The notes beneath the pieces were generated by a model, which was not told where the DNA came from, searched no databases, and saw only the letters and a list, made by a program, of their open reading frames with translations. From an uncultured Flavobacteriales bacterium (GTDB lineage: Bacteria; Bacteroidota; Bacteroidia; Flavobacteriales_D; Sanyastnellaceae), in contig CASICO010000002.1 of the NCBI GenBank assembly GCA_949373165.1, positions 32,036 to 96,035 of the forward strand: 64,000 nt of DNA, in the 5' to 3' direction. Of the stretch, positions 8,019 through 17,640 are shown in pieces. The translations under genes were made by a program, and so were the position numbers. The number at the start of each line of letters is the position of its first letter. Within the stretch, counting starts at the first letter, position 1.

Positions 8019-9995
8019 ATGCTCAACCTCAACCAAATCGGCGTCCATTTTGGCGAGAGAACCTTGTTCGAAAACATCTCGCTTGCCGTGGGTGGAAAGG
8101 ACAGGGTTGGGCTTGTGGGACGCAACGGTGCCGGCAAATCCACTTTGCTCAAAATCATTGCTGGCGTGCAAAACGCGAGCGAAGGCACTTGCGTAACCCC
8201 CAAAGATTACCGCATCGGTTACCTCGCTCAGGAGATGGAGCACAACGAAGAGGCCACAATCATTGAAGAAGCACAAAGTGCCTTTGCTGTCTACCAAGAA
8301 CTGGAGGCGGAGATTGACCGGATTTCTGCAGAAATCACAGAGCGTACGGACTACGAAACCGATGCCTATTCCCGGTTGATTGAAAGGTTGGGCGAAGCGA
8401 ACGACCAACTCGCCCTGATGGGAACAGGGGCGAAAGAGGAACAAACGCAGCGCGTGCTTCAGGGCTTGGGGTTTCGACCCGAAGACATGGACCGCAAAAT
8501 GAACGAGTTCAGTGGGGGATGGAAAATGCGTGTGGAGTTGGGCAAACTCTTGCTCGTGGCTCCCGATTTGCTCTTGTTAGACGAGCCCACCAACCACTTG
8601 GACATTGAGTCCATTGAATGGTTGGAGAATTTCCTCAAGTACTACCCCGGCTCCATGGTTCTGATTTCGCACGACCGGACCTTCCTCGACAATGTGACCG
8701 ATCGAACCGTCGAAATCACATCCACACGTGTGCACGACCACAAGGCTTCGTACAGCAAATACATGGCTTGGCGTGAAGAAGAATTCGCCCGTCAAGAATC
8801 TGCAGCCAAACAGCAACAGAAGGACATTGCCCATACCGAGGAGTTGATCAACAAGTTCCGGGCCAAAAAGAACAAAGCTGCATTCGCCCAAAGCTTGATC
8901 AAGAAGCTCGACAAAATGGAGCGAATCGAGATTGACCAGTTCGAAAATGGCGAAATGCGTTTCCGCTTCCCGCCGGCACCACGGGCAGGAAAGGTGGTGG
9001 TCGAGGCCCAACGGCTGGCCAAGCGTTTCGATGACCTCGAAGTCTTCCGAGAAGTGGACTTGATGATTGCCCGTCAAGACAAAGTGGCACTGGTGGGGAA
9101 AAACGGTGCGGGAAAAACGACACTCACCCGCATTCTACTCGGAGAACTCGAAGGAGAAGGGACCTGCGGTCTTGGACACAACGTGGACGTCGGTTATTAT
9201 GCTCAGAACCAAAGTGACGAGCTCGATGGCGAATTGACCGTGTTTGAAACGATCGACAACGAGGCCACAGGAGATGTGCGAAAAAGGGTCAGGGCGTTGC
9301 TCGGCTCCTTCCTCTTTAGCGGTGAAGACGTGGACAAGAGAGTAAAGGTGCTCTCTGGTGGAGAGAAAGCCCGCCTGGCCCTCTGCAAGTTGATGCTGCA
9401 CCCTTACAACTTGCTTGTGCTCGACGAGCCTACCAACCACTTGGACATGAAGGCCAAAGACGTGCTCAAACAGGCTTTGATGCATTACGATGGCACCCTC
9501 ATCGTGGTCTCGCACGACCGGGACTTCCTCACCGGACTCACAGAATTGGTCTACGAGGTGACCCCTACCGGACTGCGTCAGTACATCGGTGACATCCAGC
9601 AGTTCTTGCTTGAAAAGCGCTCCGACACCATCGCCGCATACGAAGCCGGACGCAGCAATGGACCTGGCGGGAATCCCGGGGGAAAAGACACACAGGCCAA
9701 AATAAAAACCTCAGAAAAAGCTTCTGCAAAAGGAGACAGGAAACAAGCTTACGAGAATCAAAAGTTGGCCAAAAAGCTAAAGAACCGGATCAACAAGCGA
9801 GAGAAAGAAATCGCAGAATTCGAAGCCAAAGAAGCCGCCCTCAATGAGGAAATGTCGGCTTTGGATCCCACCGACAGCATGGCCACGGTCGCCAAGGCCA
9901 AGGAGTTCGAAACCGTGCAACGTGACCTTCAAAAAGCATTGGACGATTGGGAAGCGGCCACCTCAGAATTGGAGGCGCTACACAACCTCGACTAA
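8019..9995 (+). CDS. ABC-F family ATP-binding protein
   Basis: The 658-residue protein has two ABC ATPase domains in one chain and no membrane segment, which defines ABC-F proteins (Uup, EttA, YdiF types) acting on the ribosome or in antibiotic protection. Domain 1 has Walker A GRNGAGKS (34-41), signature FSGGWKMR and Walker B LLLLDEPTNHLD (about 184-195). Domain 2 has GKNGAGKTT (about 361), LSGGEKARL and LLVLDEPTNHLD (about 465). A charged linker joins them and a Lys/Glu-rich coiled coil occupies about 560-655, as in Uup/YdiF-like members. The frame is open upstream, but ATG 8019 gives the family start MLNLNQIGVHFG. Confidence 0.9.
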   Translation: MLNLNQIGVHFGERTLFENISLAVGGKDRVGLVGRNGAGKSTLLKIIAGVQNASEGTCVTPKDYRIGYLAQEMEHNEEATIIEEAQSAFAVYQELEAEIDRISAEITERTDYETDAYSRLIERLGEANDQLALMGTGAKEEQTQRVLQGLGFRPEDMDRKMNEFSGGWKMRVELGKLLLVAPDLLLLDEPTNHLDIESIEWLENFLKYYPGSMVLISHDRTFLDNVTDRTVEITSTRVHDHKASYSKYMAWREEEFARQESAAKQQQKDIAHTEELINKFRAKKNKAAFAQSLIKKLDKMERIEIDQFENGEMRFRFPPAPRAGKVVVEAQRLAKRFDDLEVFREVDLMIARQDKVALVGKNGAGKTTLTRILLGELEGEGTCGLGHNVDVGYYAQNQSDELDGELTVFETIDNEATGDVRKRVRALLGSFLFSGEDVDKRVKVLSGGEKARLALCKLMLHPYNLLVLDEPTNHLDMKAKDVLKQALMHYDGTLIVVSHDRDFLTGLTELVYEVTPTGLRQYIGDIQQFLLEKRSDTIAAYEAGRSNGPGGNPGGKDTQAKIKTSEKASAKGDRKQAYENQKLAKKLKNRINKREKEIAEFEAKEAALNEEMSALDPTDSMATVAKAKEFETVQRDLQKALDDWEAATSELEALHNLD

Positions 9996-10075
9996 ACCAA
10001 CCCAGTATGAAGCGCAAACGGGAAATTCAGCTGGACGCTGTTTCTTCCTTTGCCCGGTTCACGGCCTTGTTTGGC

Positions 10076-11119
10076 TCAAGGGGTTTGGGCAGCCCCGAGA
10101 TAACGACGCCAGCGGTCTAAGACTGTGGTCATGTCTTCTGGCAAGTCGCTCTCAAAGCGCATGAACTCACCCGTCCCTGGGTGCAAGAACCCGAGTGATT
10201 TGGCGTGCAGCGCTTGACGGGGAAGGATCTCAAAGTTGTTCTTCACGAACTGATTGTACTTGCCGGACGGCAAGCCCTTGATGATTTTGTCTCCCCCATA
10301 GGTTTTGTCTCCAAAAAGGGGGTGACCGATGTACTGCATGTGCACCCGAATCTGGTGGGTTCTCCCCGTTTCGAGCTTGCATTCAACCAACGTCACGGGA
10401 CCCAATCGTTCCAAGACCCGGTAATGCGTGACCGCATGCTTGCCTTCCTCTCCATCGGGGAAAACAGCCTGAACCTTGCGGTCTTGATGCGACCGGCCAA
10501 TGTGCGCCTCGACCCGTCCCTCATCGGGAACATCTCCCCAAACCAAGGCATGGTACCTGCGCTCCGTGGTTCGTTCGAAGAACTGTTCACTCAAACTGAC
10601 CATGGCATGCTCAGTCTTGCCAATGACCATCAGACCTGTGGTGTCCTTGTCTAGTCTGTGGACCAACCCGGGGCGGGGTGCTGGTTGGCCCTCTGCCGAT
10701 GGCAACCCTGCAAAATGATGCAACAAACCGTTGACCAAGGTTCCAGAGAAATTGCCAATCCCGGGGTGAACCACAAGCCCAGCCGGCTTGTGCAGCACAG
10801 CCAAGTCCACATCTTCATGGCGAATGTCGAGTGGAATGTCTTCGGCAATCAACTCGAACTCCCGCATGGGCTGCGGCAACTCCAAGGTCACCACATCCGC
10901 CGGGCGCACCTTGTAATTGCTCTTTACAGCTTCTCCATTCACCCTCACATAGCCCGCTTTTGCCGCCATTTGAAGGCGGTTTCGGGAGGTGTTGGGAAGA
11001 AGGTTAAACAAGAATTTGTCGACACGAAGCAAACCTTGCCCCTTGTCCGCCACAATCCTGTGGTGCTCAAATAACTCGTCTCCTTCGGTGAAGGTTTCGA
11101 TGGGGTTGTCTTCTGACAT
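10076..11119 (-). CDS. rluD: RluA/RluD-family 23S rRNA pseudouridine synthase
   Basis: The 347-residue protein has an N-terminal S4 RNA-binding domain (about 30-85, LRVDKFLFN...SRNRLQ...GYVRVNG) and a pseudouridine synthase domain with catalytic Asp157 in GLVHRLDKDTTGL. The C-terminal part has RTHQIRVHM and HPLFGDKTYGG. RluD-type enzymes isomerise uridines in helix 69 of 23S rRNA; exact target cannot be read from sequence. Start ATG 11119 is chosen because upstream codons overlap the previous gene and match nothing. The gene begins 5 bases after the T9SS cargo gene and probably shares its transcript. Confidence 0.88.
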   Translation of the reverse strand: MSEDNPIETFTEGDELFEHHRIVADKGQGLLRVDKFLFNLLPNTSRNRLQMAAKAGYVRVNGEAVKSNYKVRPADVVTLELPQPMREFELIAEDIPLDIRHEDVDLAVLHKPAGLVVHPGIGNFSGTLVNGLLHHFAGLPSAEGQPAPRPGLVHRLDKDTTGLMVIGKTEHAMVSLSEQFFERTTERRYHALVWGDVPDEGRVEAHIGRSHQDRKVQAVFPDGEEGKHAVTHYRVLERLGPVTLVECKLETGRTHQIRVHMQYIGHPLFGDKTYGGDKIIKGLPSGKYNQFVKNNFEILPRQALHAKSLGFLHPGTGEFMRFESDLPEDMTTVLDRWRRYLGAAQTP

Positions 11120-11124
11120 GTTGT

Positions 11125-13080
11125 TCAATTCAACAAGACGCGACGCGTCTCGATGCGGCCATTCTCTCCTACAACCACGAGCCATTGGATGCCACGGGGA
11201 AGATCCCCGGTCATCAGACGCTGCCGCTCAGAGCCAGCGGTCCAACGGCCCTCTGCCAAAGTACGCCCCATCATGTCGATCCAACGCCACGCATCGGGCG
11301 CCTCTGCATCGGTCCACATCACTTCTAGCCAATCTTGAGCTGGATTGGGATACACCGTCATCTCCTGATCCGACCATGGCGACACTGCGTCGTCCACAGC
11401 AACGAACACCTGCTCGACCCCTGCCTGAAGAACAGGACGCACCATGATGGTGCCTTGAATGGTGGACAGCACCCACTCTGCACCCAAACCAAGTTGATAA
11501 TGCACGCGTGAGAAATTGAAATCTGTGTTCTTGTCCAGCCCAATGTTCAACGCAAAATCTTGCTCTTGGACCATGCCCACGTGCACGGTGCCCTCCACCG
11601 GAATGGGGTCGTCATATTCATAGTAGGCGAAGACATCATTCCCGTCTGTGAAATAAGTCGGCTGATGAAAGATGTAGTTCTGGCCCAACTCCTCCCCGGG
11701 CTGTCCAGCATCATCCGACCACGCGCGCAACAAGAAGTTTTGGTTCTCCACATTGTCGTAGTACGGGGTGAAGTAAATCGCCAAACCGAACAAGGTATCG
11801 GGGATGGCGAGATCATATCGAACGGCCAATTTCCCTCCCCCTGTAGTCAACCCATATGCCTTCTCTGCAGAACCATCGTCGTAAGCGTATTCGTTGCGAA
11901 ACAACTGAACAAACAAAATGCTGTCATTGTCCGGAACCCCCACCCTTTCCTGCTCCAAAATGCCAATGGCATCCTCATACAGGGTCACTTCAAATGTTGC
12001 AGCAGAGTCGTTTCCTGGATCAGAAAAGACAAAACCATTGGCCTCGACCAGCGTGTCTCCTCCCTCCACAAATGGCGCCTGCACGTAGTAGCCAACATCA
12101 AACGTGGTGTCCGGAGAAACGGACGTCAACGAAAATGGATTGGGGAAATCCTCTTCGACCCCCGACACCACATTCCTGACCTTGAAACCACAGGTGACAT
12201 TGTCGGCCTGGAACGCACTCAAATTTCGGTGGAGAGACTTCAAGCTGTCTTCTGTATAAGACACAGGATCAGACAAATAATGGGACCACGGCATCACCGA
12301 ATACGGAGATGTAAGGGTGTGCAAAGGGTCCACAAAAGCCACTTCGAAGAACCCCAGGTTGTCTGGGTCCAAGTTGTCGTCCACGAGCACATAATCGATG
12401 TGCCACAGGTCCACATTTCCGCCCAATGCACCATGGTTTCGAAAGCGAAAGCGAAAGCCATCTTCCAGGTGAATGGGGTTGTCGACCGGTACTCCAGCCA
12501 AGGCAAACGTGTCCATTTCTGCCCCCAAAGCAGACCACACCTGTGTCCACCCCAATTCACCCGCATTCGGCGCTAAAAACTCGACCACCAAGCTGTCATT
12601 CTCATCGGGCGCATTCCCGAGTCCACCACCTTGGTAAAAGAAGGTGAGGTAAATGTTGTCCTCTGGTGTCCGTCCGGCGAGGTTAATGGCTTGACTGGTC
12701 AAGGTGTCGGCCCAACCTTCAGATTCAGCATTGAACGCATAAGGATAGCCATCTGAACGAAGCCCATCCAAGGTCGCAGCGCCAATTGTAGGCGGTTGGA
12801 TGGCATAATTGAAGGTGCGCCGTGCCGATGAATCCGTCCAACGAACCAGTTCGGAAGGCCCCCCTTCGGCTTCAAAGGTTGGCGAAGCAAAATCATCAAA
12901 GAAGGGCAAAGACATGGCTCCACCCCCCCGTTTGACTTGGCCTTCTTCCGCCCCAAATTTGACCGCTTGAACGGGAACAAACTGCAAGTCACGTTCGGTC
13001 TCTTGGGCCAAGACTCCATTGAACAAAGCCATCGACAAGACACAAAGGGTCGCGGCAAAAAAAGCGATGTTTCGGCTCAT
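11125..13080 (-). CDS. Secreted protein with T9SS type A sorting domain
   Basis: The 651-residue protein has a signal peptide (about 1-25, cleavage near VLAQ) and a C-terminal T9SS type A sorting domain (about 568-651) with the hallmark MTVYPNPAQDWLEV, then WIDMMGRTLAEG and a final GRIETRRVLLN. The central part is beta-rich, with no enzyme motif I recognise. It should be exported by the gldKLMN machine and anchored at or released from the surface. Its start overlaps the stop of the PASTA gene by four bases (ATGA), and it is followed after 5 bases by rluD. The PASTA/T9SS-cargo/RluD trio is, from memory, a common Bacteroidota arrangement. Confidence 0.85.
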   Translation of the reverse strand: MSRNIAFFAATLCVLSMALFNGVLAQETERDLQFVPVQAVKFGAEEGQVKRGGGAMSLPFFDDFASPTFEAEGGPSELVRWTDSSARRTFNYAIQPPTIGAATLDGLRSDGYPYAFNAESEGWADTLTSQAINLAGRTPEDNIYLTFFYQGGGLGNAPDENDSLVVEFLAPNAGELGWTQVWSALGAEMDTFALAGVPVDNPIHLEDGFRFRFRNHGALGGNVDLWHIDYVLVDDNLDPDNLGFFEVAFVDPLHTLTSPYSVMPWSHYLSDPVSYTEDSLKSLHRNLSAFQADNVTCGFKVRNVVSGVEEDFPNPFSLTSVSPDTTFDVGYYVQAPFVEGGDTLVEANGFVFSDPGNDSAATFEVTLYEDAIGILEQERVGVPDNDSILFVQLFRNEYAYDDGSAEKAYGLTTGGGKLAVRYDLAIPDTLFGLAIYFTPYYDNVENQNFLLRAWSDDAGQPGEELGQNYIFHQPTYFTDGNDVFAYYEYDDPIPVEGTVHVGMVQEQDFALNIGLDKNTDFNFSRVHYQLGLGAEWVLSTIQGTIMVRPVLQAGVEQVFVAVDDAVSPWSDQEMTVYPNPAQDWLEVMWTDAEAPDAWRWIDMMGRTLAEGRWTAGSERQRLMTGDLPRGIQWLVVVGENGRIETRRVLLN

Positions 13081-13898
13081 TCAAAAAGGGATTCTCCCCC
13101 CGTTCCCTCAATTTCGGGAAGGGGCATTTCAAGGTAAAAGTCAACTTCGGACCCGGCATTGACACGTCGTCCACGGACATATTCAGGAATTTGACTGGAG
13201 ACGACTGCGGACAACGAATCCTCTAAATTCAAGGGGAGTAAGGACCACCGACATCGCCCAAGCACCAGTTCAAAAGTCTCTAAGCGCCTCCCGGCCTCGG
13301 CCCAAGACAACCCGACAAAATCAGGCAGGGCCACTTGTCTTTCAATCCGCTCTCCAATCACAAGGACCAACTCCTCTCCCTTCGACAACCTGTCATCTGG
13401 ACGCAAAGCAACGCCGTCCAAGTCTTCCACTTTGAGCACCAATCCAGCCAATTCCGTGGTGGGCGCATAACGCTCGCGAAACTTGAAGCCCTTCACATCG
13501 AGTAAAATGCGGGCCACCCCAGCATCCATGCCCTCCTCCACTTCCAGACGTTCAACCGGCGGTGTCGAGCGGTACACTGTGAGGTAGACGTTGCGGCTTC
13601 CCTTTACCTCTGTTCCTGAAACTGGGTCTTGCTCTACGACCGCACCTGGCATGCCATTGGCATTGTACAGGCTGTCCATCACCACTGGCTTCAGGCCTTC
13701 CGCCTGCAGCAGCAACGAAGCCGAGCTTCGGACCAATCCCACGACCCCTGGAACCGCAATCCGCTCACTGTGTCTGGTGAAAGCCCGCAAGCCCACATTC
13801 ATGGCCACGTATCCGATCACGGCCAACCCCAATGCCAAGGCCAATTGGACCCAGAACGTGCGGCTGATGAGAAATCGGAGGAGGCGCATGCGCAGCAA
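13077..13898 (-). CDS. Membrane-anchored protein with PASTA domains
   Basis: The 273-residue protein has one N-terminal transmembrane helix (about 13-37) and an extracytoplasmic part with about three PASTA repeats: VPGVVGLVRSSASLLLQAEG near 48, a second divergent copy near 120-185, and LPDFVGLSWAEAGRRLETF near 195. PASTA modules bind peptidoglycan or muropeptides. There is no kinase or transpeptidase domain attached, so it is a stand-alone PASTA protein. It heads a three-gene overlapping run with the T9SS cargo gene and rluD, 21 bases after purL ends. Confidence 0.8.
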   Translation of the reverse strand: MLRMRLLRFLISRTFWVQLALALGLAVIGYVAMNVGLRAFTRHSERIAVPGVVGLVRSSASLLLQAEGLKPVVMDSLYNANGMPGAVVEQDPVSGTEVKGSRNVYLTVYRSTPPVERLEVEEGMDAGVARILLDVKGFKFRERYAPTTELAGLVLKVEDLDGVALRPDDRLSKGEELVLVIGERIERQVALPDFVGLSWAEAGRRLETFELVLGRCRWSLLPLNLEDSLSAVVSSQIPEYVRGRRVNAGSEVDFYLEMPLPEIEGTGGESLFE

Positions 13899-13919
13899 GG
13901 AAACGTGAGAGTGAGGCGA

Positions 13920-16163
13920 TTATTGAGCCATGGCGTTGGGGATGGCCGTTTCCATGGCCCCCTCGTATTCCGAGATGAAGCCAAAGGGCTTTCCATCCAC
14001 CACACATTTGCCCTTGGTGGTGTGACCTAAAAGGGTGACCGGTATGCCTGTCTCCGCAAGCAAGTCCAAGAAATCCTCTTGGTCCGCTTCTGTGGTTGTG
14101 ACCAAAATTCGACCCTGTGCTTCTCCAAAAAGGAAAGCATCCAACCGCACTTCACTGTCGCTCTCCACATCAAACCCTAAGCTCCTGGGCGACCCCATTT
14201 CGACCAATGCTGTGAACACGCCGCCATCGCTAACGTCATGTGCACATGCGATCAAGCGACGGTCAATCAGATTGCGGGTAGCCTTGTGAAGTTTGACTTC
14301 AAAGTCAAGGTCAAAATGAGGCGCAGGACTGTACCGAACACCGTGAGCCGACGCGAGATATTCCGAACAACCGAGGTCATTTCGCGACTCCCCAAGCATG
14401 AAAATCAACTCCCCCTTTTCCTTGAAATCCAAGGTCATTTGACGGTCCGCATTGTCAATGAGGCCCAGCATGCCAATGGTGGGGGTTGGGTAAACTGGCT
14501 TCGCCGTTCCATCTGCACCTACAGTCTGGTTGTAGAAGCTCACATTGCCCCCCGTGACGGGAGCATCAAAGGCCAGGCAGGCGTCGCTCATGCCCTTGAT
14601 GGCACCCACAAACTGCCAATACACTTCTGGGTTGTAGGGGTTGCCAAAGTTGAGGCAATTCGTGATTGCACTGGGTGTGCCCCCCACACACGCAATGTTT
14701 CGGGCCGCCTCGGCCACAGCGATCGCACATCCCTTCCGCGGGTCCGCCTCTACGTATCGCCCATTGCAATCGACACTCAACACCAATCCCTTGTCCGACC
14801 CTTTGACACGAACCACCGCGGCATCGCCTGGGCGATTGGTCGATCGGTTAACCGTGCCCACCATGCTGTCGTATTGCTCATAGACCCAGCGCTTTGAAGC
14901 CAGGTTTGGGCGAGACACCAAAGCCTTTGCTGCCGCAGGATAGTCCTTGGGCTCCGGAATGGCATCCAAGTCGTACTTGGCAATTTCCTTGAGGTATGCC
15001 GGTTCACTGTATTCGCGCTCATACACGGGTGCTCCACCACCCAAAATCAGACTGTCCGCGGGAACTTCTGCAATCAGTTCCTTTTCATCGAAATAACGCA
15101 AAGTGTTTCCTTCCGTGACCACGCCAATCTCCACGGCATGCAAATCCCACTTGTCGAAAATGGCCTCAATCTCAGATTCACGGCCCTTCTTCACCACCAC
15201 GAGCATGCGCTCTTGGCTTTCGCTGAGCAGAATCTCGAAGGGCTCCATGTCGTCCTGGCGCTTGGGCACGAGGTCGAGTCGAATGTCCATACCAACGCCA
15301 CCGCCACCACTCATCTCTGACGTAGAACATGTGATGCCTGCGGCACCCATGTCTTGCATGCCCACCACAGCGTCTCCGCCTGCGAGTTCCAACGAAGCCT
15401 CCAAAAGGAGCTTCTCTTGGAAGGGATCCCCTACTTGAACAGCAGGCAAATCTTCCGCACTGTCCTCGGTGATGTCTTTGGACGCGAAGGAGGCGCCCTG
15501 AATGCCGTCTTTTCCTGTTGATGAACCCACGATGTACACCGGATTTCCCGGACCGCCTGCTTTGGCGCTGATGATTTTGTCGCTGTCGAGCAAGCCTACG
15601 CTCATCGCATTCACCAGTGGGTTTACCTGATACACGGGATCGAAGTACACCTCACCACCCACAATCGGAACGCCGAAGCTGTTTCCATAATCGCCAATGC
15701 CACGGACCACGCCATCGAGCAGCCACTTGGTCTTGGGATTCTCAAGGTCCCCAAAGCGAAGCGAGTTGAGCTGAGCAATGGGCCTGGCCCCCATGGTGAA
15801 AATGTCGCGGTTGATTCCGCCCACGCCCGTCGCTGCGCCCTGATAAGGCTCCAGAGCACTGGGGTGATTGTGGCTTTCAATTTTGAATGCGCAGCCAATG
15901 CCGTCTCCGATGTCCACGATCCCGGCATTTTCCTCACCCGCTTTGACCAACAAGTGCGGTCCATCCTTGGGCAAGGTTTTGAGCCATTTTATGGAATTTT
16001 TGTAACTGCAATGCTCAGACCACATCACAGAGTAGATGCACATCTCTGTGAAATTCGGCGTACGGCCAAGAATCTCAGCGATTTGATCAAATTCCTCTGG
16101 ACGAAGCCCCATGTCTTGGGCTTGCTGAAGGGTGGCAGGGGCAGTGGATGCGCGTTGGGCCAT
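13920..16163 (-). CDS. purL: Phosphoribosylformylglycinamidine synthase subunit PurL
   Basis: The 747-residue protein matches small-type PurL (about 720-760 aa), which converts FGAR and glutamine-derived ammonia to FGAM with ATP in step four of purine synthesis. Visible motifs include [10 protein letters not shown] near 48-57, [17 protein letters not shown] near 97-113 (the catalytic-histidine region), the AIRS-type glycine-rich [14 protein letters not shown], and a second half with [11 protein letters not shown] and HDVSDGGVF. The start is ATG 16163, giving the typical N-terminus; an in-frame ATG at 16187 is possible. It is a housekeeping gene and marks the left border of the accessory island. 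Confidence 0.94.
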   Translation of the reverse strand: MAQRASTAPATLQQAQDMGLRPEEFDQIAEILGRTPNFTEMCIYSVMWSEHCSYKNSIKWLKTLPKDGPHLLVKAGEENAGIVDIGDGIGCAFKIESHNHPSALEPYQGAATGVGGINRDIFTMGARPIAQLNSLRFGDLENPKTKWLLDGVVRGIGDYGNSFGVPIVGGEVYFDPVYQVNPLVNAMSVGLLDSDKIISAKAGGPGNPVYIVGSSTGKDGIQGASFASKDITEDSAEDLPAVQVGDPFQEKLLLEASLELAGGDAVVGMQDMGAAGITCSTSEMSGGGGVGMDIRLDLVPKRQDDMEPFEILLSESQERMLVVVKKGRESEIEAIFDKWDLHAVEIGVVTEGNTLRYFDEKELIAEVPADSLILGGGAPVYEREYSEPAYLKEIAKYDLDAIPEPKDYPAAAKALVSRPNLASKRWVYEQYDSMVGTVNRSTNRPGDAAVVRVKGSDKGLVLSVDCNGRYVEADPRKGCAIAVAEAARNIACVGGTPSAITNCLNFGNPYNPEVYWQFVGAIKGMSDACLAFDAPVTGGNVSFYNQTVGADGTAKPVYPTPTIGMLGLIDNADRQMTLDFKEKGELIFMLGESRNDLGCSEYLASAHGVRYSPAPHFDLDFEVKLHKATRNLIDRRLIACAHDVSDGGVFTALVEMGSPRSLGFDVESDSEVRLDAFLFGEAQGRILVTTTEADQEDFLDLLAETGIPVTLLGHTTKGKCVVDGKPFGFISEYEGAMETAIPNAMAQ

Positions 16164-16187
16164 GTTGAGTGCGAAACGGGGTTGCAA

Positions 16188-16329
16188 ATGCGTGGCGTGA
16201 AGTTACACCGACACGCATTCCAAGCCGTCCTCAAAAACGTCAGTTTGCCACCAAGCTCCCACAACGCGATTCTCCACTTTCAATGTCGCTGAAGAATCCA
16301 ATTGACCCTCCGCACATCAACCCCTGAAA
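16188..16329. other. Intergenic boundary between purL and the accessory island
   Basis: About 140 bases without a recognisable gene, repeat or terminator between the purL start and the stop of the first small island protein. It presumably holds the purL promoter, but I see no clean TAnnTTTG element on the minus strand. Confidence 0.4.
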
Positions 16330-16695
16330 TCAGCCTTCTGCAGCCCTTCTCGCGTCTCCCAAGGACAGCCCATTGTCCACGAGATTGCCGTTCGATTTGA
16401 CCTGAACTGTGGTTCCGAAATTTGACTTGAAAATGTCTTCAGCATCTCCAACAGACATGCTGGCTTTGATTTTCACGTCGCCCGCCTTCGCATCCACAGC
16501 CTCTGCCGTTTTCTTGTTCAATGCCGCGAGGGTTAGGTCTCCTTCAGCAATCTTTTTGCCTTTGTAAAAGACAAGGTCTAAGCCAAAAGCAGCTTTAAAG
16601 TCTTTGGAGATGGTCTTCAGCTTCTTTTGCGGCGCCACACTAAACTCCTGCTTGTCAAAGTTGTCCGCGATGCGGTTCACGAGATTCTTAAACAT
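16330..16695 (-). CDS. Small twin-module island protein A (function unknown)
   Basis: The 121-residue protein is not a family I can name. Residues about 20-70 and 74-121 look like two copies of one module: KKLKTISKDFKAAFGLDLVF, a K-G turn and LTLAAL, then SMSVGDAEDIFKSNFGTTVQV, a short turn and LSLGDA. The module is a short strand, a helix ending in Phe, FG, a second strand, then a T/S-L-A helix. The same plan recurs in the proteins at 16716-17111, 17245-17559 and 20767-21186. This copy is the most diverged and has an extra N-terminal helix (1-18). No signal peptide or membrane segment. It lies 20 bases after the next gene, so one operon is likely. Confidence 0.72.
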   Translation of the reverse strand: MFKNLVNRIADNFDKQEFSVAPQKKLKTISKDFKAAFGLDLVFYKGKKIAEGDLTLAALNKKTAEAVDAKAGDVKIKASMSVGDAEDIFKSNFGTTVQVKSNGNLVDNGLSLGDARRAAEG

Positions 16696-16715
16696 GATGA
16701 TTTCGTTTTAATGGA

Positions 16716-17111
16716 TTATTTCCAAGCGCCCTCTTCAGCACCCTCGGCTTGTTTCTCTCGGTTCAACGCTGTGAGGCTTTTCCCCTGATCCGAACCTGTG
16801 GTGTAATGACGTTTGCCCTCACCCGAAGTCCAACACACTTGAGCATAGAGACCGAAAATTTCTTCGAATTCTGATTCTAGGTTCTTCACAAGCTTACGGC
16901 CATGGATGGAAATGTCGCCATCCCCAAGTTTCTCTCTCACTGCAGCCAAGGTTTTTTCCGCATCAAGGTTGGTGATGCTCTTGCCATTGTCCACATCCAA
17001 CTTGCTCGTGGATGGAAACAAACCCAAACGCAGGTAAGGGAATTTCTCGTTGAATTGCTTCTTTAACGTCTTGATTTTTTTCGACCCCGTAGTCGTGATT
17101 TCGGTGCTCAT
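16716..17111 (-). CDS. Small twin-module island protein B (function unknown)
   Basis: The 131-residue protein carries two module copies at about 7-60 and 67-125. Copy 1 reads KKIKTLKKQFNEKFPYLRLG and ends KTLAAVRE; copy 2 begins ISIHGRKLVKNLESEFEEIFG. The helix-end phenylalanines are F20 and F82. The HGR motif before the helix and F-x3-FP-(Y/H)-L-x-LG are shared with protein D at 20767-21186, at the same residue numbers, so B and D are the closest pair. Cytoplasmic, lysine- and glutamate-rich. Start ATG 17111 is preferred over a longer frame because the module then starts near the N-terminus and a promoter fits upstream. Confidence 0.75.
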   Translation of the reverse strand: MSTEITTTGSKKIKTLKKQFNEKFPYLRLGLFPSTSKLDVDNGKSITNLDAEKTLAAVREKLGDGDISIHGRKLVKNLESEFEEIFGLYAQVCWTSGEGKRHYTTGSDQGKSLTALNREKQAEGAEEGAWK

Positions 17112-17142
17112 TGTAGAATTGTTTGTTAGGATAAACGAAACA

Positions 17143-17173
17143 GAAAAATAAGCCTGAAATCGAGTCACATCAA
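17143..17173 (-). promoter_or_regulatory. Probable minus-strand promoter for island genes B-A
   Basis: Read on the minus strand, TTG (17171-17173) is followed after 20 bases by TATTTTTC (17143-17150), one mismatch from the Bacteroidota -7 element TAnnTTTG. The element ends 31 bases before the ATG at 17111. Spacing and position fit a main promoter for the B-A operon. Confidence 0.42.
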
Positions 17174-17196
17174 CACTTTGAAATTTAAGATTTCAG
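17154..17196. promoter_or_regulatory. Inverted repeat in the divergent island promoter region
   Basis: CTGAAATC at 17154-17161 and GATTTCAG at 17189-17196 are a perfect 8-base inverted repeat, 27 bases apart, in the gap between the divergent genes B and C. The left arm falls between the -33 and -7 elements proposed for gene B. It is a plausible operator shared by both directions, but 8-base arms in AT-rich DNA can arise by chance. Confidence 0.35.
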
Positions 17197-17244
17197 ACTC
17201 AACTTAACGCCTTCCAAACATCTAAACATCTAAACTCTCCAATC

Positions 17245-17559
17245 ATGGCAGACATCAAAGCATCGGGTAACACCAAAGTCAAGACCATCAAGGCCCAATT
17301 CAAAGAGGCCTATGGCGCAACACTTCGTGTTTACACTGGAATGGGCAAAAAGCCCGCAGATGACAGCGAAACTCTCGCGAGTGCTCGCCACAACAACGAA
17401 CGTCCAGACGGAGACGGCGCAGTGGACCTTCACGGCAACATGCTCGTGAAAACCGTTGAAGATCGCTTCATGGCAGAAATCGGCGTGAAAGTCCAAATCG
17501 CGACAGCAGACGACAGCAAGCTTGCCGACAACAATGCCAAGTTGAGCAGCCTCGCCTGA
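17245..17559 (+). CDS. Small twin-module island protein C (function unknown)
   Basis: The 104-residue protein is the most compact member of the island family. Copy 1 spans about 8-52 (TKVKTIKAQFKEAYGATLRV, then Y-x-G, ADDSETLASAR); copy 2 spans about 58-104 (VDLHGNMLVKTVEDRFMAE, then IGVKVQI, LADNNAKLSSL). It shows the module most clearly: HG-N/R, helix ending in Phe, Y/IG, strand, ADD/ADN and TLA/KLS. No signal, no Cys, no catalytic motif. It is transcribed divergently from B-A and towards the KAP NTPase, separated from it by a hairpin terminator. Confidence 0.78.
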   Translation: MADIKASGNTKVKTIKAQFKEAYGATLRVYTGMGKKPADDSETLASARHNNERPDGDGAVDLHGNMLVKTVEDRFMAEIGVKVQIATADDSKLADNNAKLSSLA

Positions 17560-17576
17560 TCAATTTCACTTTCTAG

Positions 17577-17615
17577 AATCCCGTGTGGTTTACTGTAAAA
17601 TCGCACGGGATTTTT
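17577..17615 (+). terminator. Rho-independent terminator after island protein C
   Basis: AATCCCGTG (17577-17585) pairs with CACGGGATT (17604-17612), followed by TTT. It lies 18 bases after the stop of protein C and 26 bases before the KAP ATG. Incomplete termination would make the small protein much more abundant than the NTPase from one transcript. Confidence 0.82.
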
Positions 17616-17640
17616 ATATCCTCTCCGCCTCTACTTCGCC

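Noticed and set aside
17205..17235. CATCTAAA-type short direct repeat before protein C
   Set aside because: Only two adjacent copies of a short AT-rich unit; too little to call an operator.
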